From Bacillota bacterium (GTDB taxonomy: Bacteria; Bacillota; Clostridia; Tissierellales; Sporanaerobacteraceae): a stretch of DNA of 12,834 nt. Below, one piece after another: positions 5,848 through 12,834 of the stretch (positions within the stretch are counted from its first letter, which is position 1; every line of letters begins with the position of its first letter). The notes beneath the pieces were generated by a model, which searched no databases, was not told the origin of the DNA, and worked only from the letters and a program-made list of their open reading frames with translations. Where the stretch lies: contig JAKPAR010000142.1 of assembly GCA_029779375.1 (NCBI GenBank), positions 1 through 12,834 of the forward strand. Reading direction: 5' to 3'. A program made the position numbers and the translations under genes.

Positions 5848-6870
5848 ATGAAAGAAAAGATATATAAGATTAGAGAAGAAGCAATGAATGAAATCAGTAA
5901 AATGAAAAGCATGGATGAGTTGGAAGAACTGAGAATTAAATTTTTAGGTAAAAAAGGAGAGCTTACACAGGTACTTAGAGAGATGGGAAAACTTTCCAAA
6001 GAAGAAAGACCTGTTGTTGGTGAAATAGCCAATGATGTGAGAAAGGATATAGAAGCGGAACTAAATTCTAAAAGAGAGCGTTTAAAAAATGAAATGAAAA
6101 AAAAGAAATTAGAAAAAGAGAGAATAGATATATCTATGCCAGGGAAAGAGATAATTTTAGGTCACAGACATCCTTTAATGGCAACTAGAGAGGAATTGGA
6201 AAATATATTTTTAAGTATGGGTTTTAGCGTGGTCTGCGGTCCGGAAATTGAGACGGTTCAAAACAATTTTGATGCATTGAATTCACCGGAAAATCATCCT
6301 TCAAGAGATTTGTCAGATACATTTTACATAACAGAGGATATGCTTTTGAGAACTCATACTTCACCTGTGCAAATAAGAACCATGAGAGAGAGAAAACCAC
6401 CTTTAAGGATAGTATCAGCTGGAAGAACTTTTAGATTTGACGATGTAGATGATACACAGTCTCCGATGTTTCATCAACTAGACGGTCTCGTGGTTGATGA
6501 AAATGTAACAATGGCAAATTTGATGGATACTATTAGTACATTTATAAAAGAGTTATTTGGAGAAGATATGGAAACTAGATTTAGACCACATTATTTTCCA
6601 TTTACAGAACCAAGTGCAGAAGTAGATGTATCGTGTGTAAAATGTAAGGGAAAAGGTTGTGAGGCATGTAATGGAACAGGATGGAGTATGGAATTGTTGG
6701 GATGTGGAATGGTAGACCCAAAAGTACTTGAAAATTGCGGCATAGATCCTGAAAAGTATAGTGGATTTGCTTTTGGCTTAGGAATAGATAGAATTGCTAT
6801 GGTTAAATATGGCATAAACGATATAAGATTGTTGTTTGAAAATGATATGAGATTTTTAAATCAATTTTAG
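5848..6870 (+). CDS. pheS: Phenylalanine-tRNA ligase, alpha subunit
   Basis: The catalytic subunit of the cytoplasmic (alpha-beta)2 class II synthetase that charges tRNA-Phe. The 340-residue product has an N-terminal coiled-coil arm (about 1-95) that contacts tRNA, then the class II core: HPL at 108-110, THTSPVQIR (169-177), motif 2 FRFDDVDDTQSPMFHQLDG (195-213) and motif 3 GFAFGLGIDRIAM (306-318). The alanine in GFAF (A308) is the pocket residue that in E. coli PheS (A294) controls analogue discrimination. Cys263, 266, 271 and 274 make a CxxC-x4-CxxC knuckle in the core, also seen in other bacterial PheS. AAAGGAG at 5834-5840 lies 7 nt before the ATG. pheT follows 18 nt after the stop. Confidence 0.97.
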   Translation: MKEKIYKIREEAMNEISKMKSMDELEELRIKFLGKKGELTQVLREMGKLSKEERPVVGEIANDVRKDIEAELNSKRERLKNEMKKKKLEKERIDISMPGKEIILGHRHPLMATREELENIFLSMGFSVVCGPEIETVQNNFDALNSPENHPSRDLSDTFYITEDMLLRTHTSPVQIRTMRERKPPLRIVSAGRTFRFDDVDDTQSPMFHQLDGLVVDENVTMANLMDTISTFIKELFGEDMETRFRPHYFPFTEPSAEVDVSCVKCKGKGCEACNGTGWSMELLGCGMVDPKVLENCGIDPEKYSGFAFGLGIDRIAMVKYGINDIRLLFENDMRFLNQF

Positions 6871-6888
6871 TTGCATAGGAGGATAGAA

Positions 6889-9285
6889 ATGTTATTACCA
6901 ATAAAATGGCTAAAAGATTATGTAGATATTAATGTGGATTCAAAGATATTAGCTGATAAATTGACATTGTCAGGTTCCCATGTAGAATCTATTATAGAAT
7001 TAAATAGCGAGATAGAAAATGTAGTAGTGGGACATATTTTAGAAATTAAAGATCATCCCAATGCGGATAAGCTATGTATTACTATTACAGATGTAGGAAG
7101 CGAAAAACTTCAAATAGTTACAGGTGCTACCAATATTAAGGAAGGAGATTATGTGCCTGTAGCATTGGTTGGAGCAAGACTTCCTGGTGGAGTTAAGATA
7201 AAGAAAGGTAAATTAAGAGGAGAAGAGTCTTTTGGTATGCTTTGCTCATTAAAGGAATTGGGAGTAAAGGATAGTGTTATACCTAAAGAGCAAAAAGATG
7301 GTATTTTCATATTAGATAAAGAATACCCATTGGGAATGGATATAAAAGAAGTGTTAGGATTGTATGGAGAGGTAATAGAATTTGAAATAACACCTAATAG
7401 ACCAGATTGTTTAAGTATTGTGGGAATGGCTAGAGAAACTTGTGCTACTCTCAATAAGAAAATGAAATATCCTAGCATAAAAATAAACAAGGAAGAAGAT
7501 AATATAAATGATTATTTGAGAGGAATTGAAATTTTAGATAAAGAGCTTTGCAATAGATATTTTGCAAGGGTTATAAAAGATGTGAAAATTGCAAGTTCAC
7601 CACTTTGGTTACAAACTAGGCTTATGGAAGCTGGAGTGAGACCTATAAATAATATAGTTGATATAACAAACTATGTTATGTTAGAATTTGGAGAACCTCT
7701 ACATGCTTTTGACTTGGACAAAATAATAGATAAAAAGATATATGTAAGAAAAGCATTAGAAAATGAAAAACTTGTTACTATTGATGGAGTAGAGAGAAGT
7801 TTAAATTCCTCTAATTTAGTTATTGCAGATGGAGAGAAACCTGTTGCTATAGCTGGTATAATGGGTGGATCAGAAACTGAAGTAACTGATGATACAAGGA
7901 CTATTTTAATAGAAGCTGCAAATTTTAATGATAGAAGTGTAAGACTTACATCAAAGTCATTAGGGCTTAGAACAGAAGCTTCTTCAAGATTTGAAAAAGG
8001 AATAGATCCAAATTTATGTCAAATTGCATGTAATAGAGTATGCCAATTAATTGAGGAAATAGGAGCAGGGAAAGTAGTTGGTGGCTATTTTGACAATTAT
8101 GTACAAGAAAAAAAGGAAACTAGTATTGTTATAAGGCCTAAAAGGGTACATAAACTACTTGGTATAGAGATTGAAAAAAGCAAGATAATAGAAATACTTG
8201 AAAGTTTGGAACTTAAGGTGGAAGATAAAGGTGAATTTTTAGAAGTTCTAGTCCCTACTTTTAGATTGGATTTAGAAAGAGAAATTGATTTGATTGAAGA
8301 AATAGGGAGAATATATGGATTTCATAATATAAAAAATGAGCCATTAGTTGGAGTCCTCACAAGAGGTGAGAAACCTTATGATAGGCAAATAGAAGATAAA
8401 TCTAAATCCATTCTTCAAGGGCTAGGAGCAAATGAAGTCATGACTTATTCATTCATAAGTCCTAAAGCCTATGATAAAATGAATTTGAAAGAAGATAGTG
8501 CGAAAAGACAATGTGTACAAATAATCAATCCTCTTGGTGAGGATTATAGTGTTATGAGGACTACTCTCATGCCAAATATGATGGAACTATTGTCTAGAAA
8601 TTATAATTATGGTGTGGAAAGAGCTTTTGCTTTTGAAATTGGGAATATTTTCATACCTAGAGAAATTCCTGTGAAGACTTTGCCTATAGAGAGGAAAACA
8701 CTATGCATAGGAATGTATGGAGAAGCTGATTATTTCTATTTAAAAGGCGTAGTTGAAACATTTCTAGAGAGATTAGGAATAGTTAAATGTAATTATTTAA
8801 GGGAAGAAAATCACCCTACATTCCATCCTGGAAGAACAGCGAATATTATATATGAAAACAAAGTATTAGGAGTTATGGGTGAAGTGCATCCTGATGTGTT
8901 AGAAAATTATGATATAGATGAACGAGTTTATATTGCAGAATTGGATTTTGAGGGTATAGTTGAAATTGCTGATTTAGACAAGAAATATAAGCCATTGCCT
9001 AAATATCCTGCTATTGTTAGAGATTTAGCTATTGTATTAGATGAAGATATTATGTTTAGAGATGTCGAAGGAGTGATTTGGTCAAAAGGCGAGGGGCTTA
9101 TAGAGAAAGTTGAATTGTTTGATGTATATACAGGAGAACAAATACCAAAAGGTAAGAAGAGTGTAGCATTTTCAATTACCTATAGATCTCATGAAAGAAC
9201 TCTAAAAGATGAGGAAGTTTCACAAATTCATCAAAATATAGTTCATGAAATAGAGGAGACTTTTAAAGCCAATCTTAGAAGTTAA
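6889..9285 (+). CDS. pheT: Phenylalanine-tRNA ligase, beta subunit
   Basis: The beta subunit of PheRS. ATG 6889 is chosen because AGGAGG at 6877-6882 sits 6 nt before it and MLLPIKWLKDYVD is the normal opening; a TTG at 6871 would put the ribosome binding site inside the gene. The product is 798 residues, typical of the full-length bacterial form. Domain order: N-terminal B1 with an EMAP-like tRNA-binding OB fold at about 42-152 (VVGHILEIKDHPNADKL), the B3/B4 editing region at about 210-390 that hydrolyses Tyr-tRNA-Phe, B5 at about 405-475, the inactive class II-like core, and a C-terminal FDX-ACB anticodon-binding domain over the last 95 residues (KYPAIVRDLAIVLDEDI). Co-transcribed with pheS and closed by the hairpin at 9292-9328. 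Confidence 0.97.
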   Translation: MLLPIKWLKDYVDINVDSKILADKLTLSGSHVESIIELNSEIENVVVGHILEIKDHPNADKLCITITDVGSEKLQIVTGATNIKEGDYVPVALVGARLPGGVKIKKGKLRGEESFGMLCSLKELGVKDSVIPKEQKDGIFILDKEYPLGMDIKEVLGLYGEVIEFEITPNRPDCLSIVGMARETCATLNKKMKYPSIKINKEEDNINDYLRGIEILDKELCNRYFARVIKDVKIASSPLWLQTRLMEAGVRPINNIVDITNYVMLEFGEPLHAFDLDKIIDKKIYVRKALENEKLVTIDGVERSLNSSNLVIADGEKPVAIAGIMGGSETEVTDDTRTILIEAANFNDRSVRLTSKSLGLRTEASSRFEKGIDPNLCQIACNRVCQLIEEIGAGKVVGGYFDNYVQEKKETSIVIRPKRVHKLLGIEIEKSKIIEILESLELKVEDKGEFLEVLVPTFRLDLEREIDLIEEIGRIYGFHNIKNEPLVGVLTRGEKPYDRQIEDKSKSILQGLGANEVMTYSFISPKAYDKMNLKEDSAKRQCVQIINPLGEDYSVMRTTLMPNMMELLSRNYNYGVERAFAFEIGNIFIPREIPVKTLPIERKTLCIGMYGEADYFYLKGVVETFLERLGIVKCNYLREENHPTFHPGRTANIIYENKVLGVMGEVHPDVLENYDIDERVYIAELDFEGIVEIADLDKKYKPLPKYPAIVRDLAIVLDEDIMFRDVEGVIWSKGEGLIEKVELFDVYTGEQIPKGKKSVAFSITYRSHERTLKDEEVSQIHQNIVHEIEETFKANLRS

Positions 9286-9291
9286 ACTTTA

Positions 9292-9328
9292 AAATTAAAG
9301 GGGTAGATAAAATCTACTCCTTTAATTT
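9292..9328. terminator. Long hairpin after pheT, probable bidirectional terminator
   Basis: A 17-bp stem (9292-9308 with 9312-9328, one G-U pair) with an AAA loop, starting 6 nt after the pheT stop. The T-rich part of the 3' arm (CTTTAATTT) lies within the stem and no clean T-tract follows, so it may act as a weaker terminator or as an RNA 3'-end stabiliser. The A/T arms would also suit termination on the other strand. Confidence 0.65.
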
Positions 9329-9402
9329 AGTGAAAAATGAAGGAAAAAGAAGATTTAGGTAGAATAGATATATATGAATTAAATTAAGGGAGAGGGTAAG
9401 TT

Positions 9403-9972
9403 ATGACAGAAAAGAAAAAAGTAAATGTAAATATAAATGGTCGTAACTTTACGGTTGTAGGTAATGAGACAGAACAATACGTTAAAGGTATTGCTGCTTT
9501 TGTAGATGAAAAGATAAAGAATGTAGTTTCCAACAATGATAGATTGAATGATTCTATGGCATCGATTCTTGCTGCATTTAATATAGCAGATGAATATTAT
9601 AAGACTTATGTTGAGCTAGAAAAACTAAAAAAAGAAGTGAAGGAACCTTTAGAGCAATATGAAAAATTTTCAGAAGACTTAAATGTGGCAAATAAAAAAA
9701 TTGATGAACTAGAAAAAGAATGTAGTATATATAAAAACGAGTTGTTGGAATCTAAAAGAGCTCACGAAAGTACAGATAAATTGATAAAAAAATATAAGCA
9801 AGCTTTAGATCTCAAAGAAGAAGAACTAAAAGAAAATGAGAGGACAATAAAAGAATTGCAAGATAAATTGTTTCAAAGCCAAATTGCATTGGTTGAAACA
9901 AAAAAAGAATTAGAAGAACTTATGAGAGAATTTGACAATGATAAAAAAGTTTTTGATGGGGAAGAAGGTTAA
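9403..9972 (+). CDS. zapA: Cell division protein ZapA with extended coiled coil
   Basis: ZapA binds FtsZ and promotes bundling of protofilaments in the Z ring. Residues 1-95 give the ZapA fold: KVNVNINGRNFTVVGNETEQYVKGIAAFVDEKI, then NDSMASILAAFNIADEYYK, the conserved helix leading to the dimer coiled coil. Family members are usually 85-110 residues; this one is 189, and residues 70-185 are almost entirely Glu/Lys/Leu-rich heptad-like sequence predicted to form one long coiled coil. A GGGAGAGGG site lies 9388-9396 before the ATG. No clear promoter is seen; TAGAAT at 9360-9365 is a possible -10 without a good -35. In B. subtilis zapA also lies upstream of mutS2, with cvpA and polX between; here a U32 gene takes that place. 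ZapA identity is solid for the N-domain; function of the tail is unknown. Confidence 0.88.
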   Translation: MTEKKKVNVNINGRNFTVVGNETEQYVKGIAAFVDEKIKNVVSNNDRLNDSMASILAAFNIADEYYKTYVELEKLKKEVKEPLEQYEKFSEDLNVANKKIDELEKECSIYKNELLESKRAHESTDKLIKKYKQALDLKEEELKENERTIKELQDKLFQSQIALVETKKELEELMREFDNDKKVFDGEEG

Positions 9973-9977
9973 ATCTA

Positions 9978-12413
9978 GTGGTAAAAAATAATAGTTATGT
10001 GGAATTGTTATCTCCTGTAGGTAATATTGAAGCATTATATGCTGCTATTCAGAATGGTGCAGATGCAGTTTATTTAGGAGGAAAGCTTTTTAATGCAAGG
10101 CAATATGCATCTAATTTTGATATGGAAGATTTAAAAATTGCAGTTGAATATGCACATTTGAGGGGAGTAAAAGTTTATGTCACTGTAAATATTTTGTTTA
10201 GTGATAAAGAAATTGAAAAAGCGGTAGATTATATAAAATATCTATACGAGATAGATGTGGATGGACTTATAGTTCAAGACCTTGGAATTAGTTATTTAAT
10301 TAAAAAACTTTTCCCTCAATTTGAGCTTCATGGCAGTACTCAAATGACTATTAACAATTTGCAGGGAGCACTTTTTTTAGAACAAATGGGATTTAAAAGA
10401 GTTGTATTGGCTAGAGAATTGTCTATAAATGAAATTAAATATATAAAAGAAAGAAGTAATATAGAACTAGAAGGATTTATACATGGAGCTTTATGTGTTT
10501 GTTATTCTGGTCAGTGTCTTATGAGTAGTATGATTGGGGGACGAAGTGGAAACAGAGGTACTTGTGCTCAACCTTGTAGGATGCCATATACTCTTGTTGA
10601 TATAGAAAATGAAATGACTGTATTTGATAAATTAGAGGGGAAATATATTCTAAGTCCTAAGGATTTAAATACTATTGAAGATATAGATAAGATAGTAGAT
10701 AGTGGCTTAAAATCTTTAAAAATTGAAGGAAGAATGAAAAAGCCAGAATATGTAGCTCTAGTTGTTAGTAAATACAGAAAGGCATTAGATAGAGGAATAG
10801 ATGAAATAACAGAGGAAGATAAAAAAGAATTATTGGAAATATTTAATAGAGGATTTACAGGTGGGTATATACTAGGAAATTTTGGAAAAGAGTTCATTTC
10901 TTTAGATAGACCCAACAACAGAGGAGTTTATCTTGGAAAAGTTGTGAAAGTGGATCGCAAATATGTTTATATAAATTTAGAAGATGATTTAAATATAGGA
11001 GATGGAATTGAATTTACAAAGGATAAAAATGAATATGTAGGGATTATATCAAATACATCAGGGAAAAAAGGTTCTATCATAAAAATTGACAGTCTAAAAG
11101 GTATAAATAACAATTCATTAGTATATAAAACATCTAACAAGGAATTGCTGGAAAAAACAAGGGAAACTTTTGAAGGTGTTCAAAATATAAAATACCCCAT
11201 AAGTGTGGAAATTTATATCTATATAAATAAAAAGGCAGTTTTAATTATAAAAGATGAAAATTATACTATAAGTATTGAAAGTGAAGAGTTAGTAGAAAAG
11301 GCACAAAAAGTTTCTCTGACGGAAGAAAGAGTTCGAAGTCAGCTGGAAAAACTGTCTGATGAACCTTATTATATTGACAATTTAAATATTTATCTCGAAG
11401 AAGGTTCTTTTTTATCTATAAGTAGTTTAAATAAATTGAGAAGACAGGGAATAGATTTATTAAATGAAAAAAGAAAGAATTTCAATCATAGAGCTAAAAT
11501 AGATGAAAATTTGTTTGAAGAAAGGATGGAAAATTTTTTTAAATTTAAAAATGGAATCAAAGATACTCCAAATAAAAGATTGTCCATTAAAGTGTCTAAA
11601 ATAGAGCAATTTGAAAAGTTGGATTTGAATAAACTTGATAGAATTTATTTAGGATTTGACGATGATTTGGAGAATTGTTTAAATGAAATAAAAAAGAGAG
11701 GAAAGGAAGTTTATATTTATACAGACAAAATCCTTAATGAAGATGAATTAAAAAGGTTAAATAAAAAATTAGTTCAAGTATATAAAGAAATAGATGGAGT
11801 ATCTGTATCTAATTTAGGGACGCTTAATCTTGTTAAAGATAATTTTCAATTTAATATTCATGGGGATATAGGACTAAATGTATATAATAGCATTGCAGCT
11901 AGAGCATTGAAGGAAAATGGAGTAAATAGTATCACATTATCTCCTGAACTGACTCTGCAACAGATAAAAGAAATTTGCCAAAAAGGTGAAAATATATATG
12001 AAACTATTGGATATGGATATTTACCGCTAATGGTTATGAAACATTGTCCAATAGCTTTAGGGAAAGGTTGTGGAAATAACAAAAATTGTAAATATTGCAA
12101 ATTTAGAAGTGGATATGGTATAAAGGATAGACTAGGTAAAATTTTCCCTATCGTTAGAAATGAAAGTATAACTACGATTTATAATAGTGTTCCTCTTATG
12201 GTTATAGAAGAGTTAAATAGTATTTATGATAGTGGAGTAAACATGATAAGAATAGATTATACATTTGAGGAAGATAATATTTATTCTGTACAGGAAGTCT
12301 TTTATGAATATATAAATGGGAATTTGAGCGAAAGAGATTTAGAGATATTTTTGGATTTTTATAGAAAAAATACAGGTTTGACTAGAGGACACTATTTTAG
12401 AGGAGTTTTATGA
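9978..12413 (+). CDS. U32 family protein with C-terminal DUF3656-like region (RlhA-like, probable 23S rRNA hydroxylation factor)
   Basis: An 811-residue protein starting at GTG 9978, 5 nt after the zapA stop; YVELLSPVGNIEALYAAIQNGADAVYLGG is the standard U32 opening, so no later start is needed. AAGAAGG within the end of zapA can serve as ribosome binding site. The U32 signature is at 165-183 (EGFIHGALCVCYSGQCLMS), followed by SGNRGTCAQPCRMPY; C173, C180, C196 and C200 are the cysteines that in related proteins hold an Fe-S cluster. A second cysteine group lies near the C-terminus (C690, C698, C704, C707). Members with this long architecture resemble E. coli RlhA, needed for 5-hydroxycytidine at 23S rRNA position 2501; the shorter TrhP proteins act on tRNA. 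'Peptidase' is a historical name and no protease activity is implied. Assignment to RlhA function is inference from architecture. Confidence 0.85.
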   Translation: MVKNNSYVELLSPVGNIEALYAAIQNGADAVYLGGKLFNARQYASNFDMEDLKIAVEYAHLRGVKVYVTVNILFSDKEIEKAVDYIKYLYEIDVDGLIVQDLGISYLIKKLFPQFELHGSTQMTINNLQGALFLEQMGFKRVVLARELSINEIKYIKERSNIELEGFIHGALCVCYSGQCLMSSMIGGRSGNRGTCAQPCRMPYTLVDIENEMTVFDKLEGKYILSPKDLNTIEDIDKIVDSGLKSLKIEGRMKKPEYVALVVSKYRKALDRGIDEITEEDKKELLEIFNRGFTGGYILGNFGKEFISLDRPNNRGVYLGKVVKVDRKYVYINLEDDLNIGDGIEFTKDKNEYVGIISNTSGKKGSIIKIDSLKGINNNSLVYKTSNKELLEKTRETFEGVQNIKYPISVEIYIYINKKAVLIIKDENYTISIESEELVEKAQKVSLTEERVRSQLEKLSDEPYYIDNLNIYLEEGSFLSISSLNKLRRQGIDLLNEKRKNFNHRAKIDENLFEERMENFFKFKNGIKDTPNKRLSIKVSKIEQFEKLDLNKLDRIYLGFDDDLENCLNEIKKRGKEVYIYTDKILNEDELKRLNKKLVQVYKEIDGVSVSNLGTLNLVKDNFQFNIHGDIGLNVYNSIAARALKENGVNSITLSPELTLQQIKEICQKGENIYETIGYGYLPLMVMKHCPIALGKGCGNNKNCKYCKFRSGYGIKDRLGKIFPIVRNESITTIYNSVPLMVIEELNSIYDSGVNMIRIDYTFEEDNIYSVQEVFYEYINGNLSERDLEIFLDFYRKNTGLTRGHYFRGVL

Positions 12414-12435
12414 TTTTTGTATTTGAGGTGATGAA

Positions 12436-12834
12436 ATGAATGAAAAGACATTAAAAGTATTAGAATACTATAAAATAATTGATAAGTTAAAAGAGAAGAC
12501 AGAATCTTCTTTAGGAAGGGAAATAGCAAACAATCTTAAACCGTCAACTGATATAGAAGAAATAGAACGTATGCAAAGAGAAACTGACGAGGCTTTGTCT
12601 CTTTTAATTAAAAGAGGTAGTCCTCCTCTATATGGTATTAAGGATATTAGAACAGAAGTTAAAAGAGCTGAAATAGGAGGTGTATTATCACCTGGTAGTT
12701 TACTTAAAATTTCTGATTCTTTGAGGGTTTCACGAAGTCTTAAAAATTATATAAAAGAAACAAGAGAAGATAAAGATTCAAATTATCCTATAATAGAAGG
12801 ACTTGTAAATGAATTAAAATCTTTTAGAAACATT
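12436..12834 (+). CDS. mutS2: Endonuclease MutS2, N-terminal 133 residues (continues beyond window)
   Basis: The frame is open from ATG 12436 to the right edge. GAGGTG at 12425-12430 precedes the start; the ATG at 12431 is in another frame and stops after two codons. The sequence opens MNEKTLKVLEYYKIIDKL and contains NLKPSTDIEEIERMQRETDEAL, KRGSPPLYGIKDIR and KRAEIGGVLSPGSLLKISDSL, the conserved N-terminal region of MutS2. The ATPase and C-terminal Smr domains would lie outside the window. MutS2 is not a mismatch-repair protein; in Helicobacter it limits recombination, and in B. subtilis it acts on collided ribosomes. It starts 22 nt after the U32 gene, suggesting a zapA-U32-mutS2 transcript. 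Confidence 0.93.
   Translation, partial: MNEKTLKVLEYYKIIDKLKEKTESSLGREIANNLKPSTDIEEIERMQRETDEALSLLIKRGSPPLYGIKDIRTEVKRAEIGGVLSPGSLLKISDSLRVSRSLKNYIKETREDKDSNYPIIEGLVNELKSFRNI

Noticed and set aside
7149..7490. A 113-codon - strand open frame inside pheT.
   Set aside because: It is antisense to the conserved tRNA-binding domain and following region of PheT; no start signal or known family.
1..12834. CRISPR arrays, tRNA or rRNA genes, phage or defence genes.
   Set aside because: No regularly spaced repeat array, no tRNA-like cloverleaf and no such protein families were seen; the only repeats are those of the IS region.

Overview
This is an AT-rich, low-GC window with strong AGGAGG-type ribosome binding sites and a classical sigma-A promoter. 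It looks like the chromosome of a Gram-positive anaerobe of the Clostridia, perhaps a Tissierella-like lineage; that guess rests on base composition, gene order and protein character only. Apart from the first 1.4 kb, it is a conserved housekeeping block read on the + strand.

Layout. Positions 1-1416 hold the 5' part of an IS30-family insertion sequence on the - strand: a transposase cut by the left window edge, a long inverted repeat behind it, and three copies of a 21-23 nt repeat at the likely outer end. The IS end lies about 40 bp upstream of a consensus promoter (1457-1485). That promoter drives a structured leader with an intrinsic terminator, then infC (ATT start at 1675), rpmI and rplT, closed by a terminator at about 2786-2816. 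Next come a potassium uptake pair (TrkH/KtrB channel and TrkA/KtrA RCK regulator) and a SPOUT 2'-O-methyltransferase of the SpoU/TrmH type (RlmP/YsgA-like). A promoter overlapping the methyltransferase stop codon and a short leader with a terminator-like hairpin precede pheS-pheT, which end at a 17-bp hairpin. Last come zapA with an extended coiled coil, a long U32 family protein of the RlhA type, and the start of mutS2, cut by the right edge.

How the genes work together. Most of the block serves translation: initiation factor IF3, ribosomal proteins L35 and L20, an rRNA methyltransferase, phenylalanyl-tRNA synthetase, a probable rRNA-hydroxylation protein, and MutS2, known in Bacillus for ribosome-collision rescue. 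K+ uptake and the Z-ring protein ZapA are interleaved. I found no defence system, phage, CRISPR array or clearly undescribed multi-gene system. The points worth a second look are mainly regulatory: the infC leader and non-AUG start, the pheST leader without a visible T-box, and the repeat structures of the insertion sequence.
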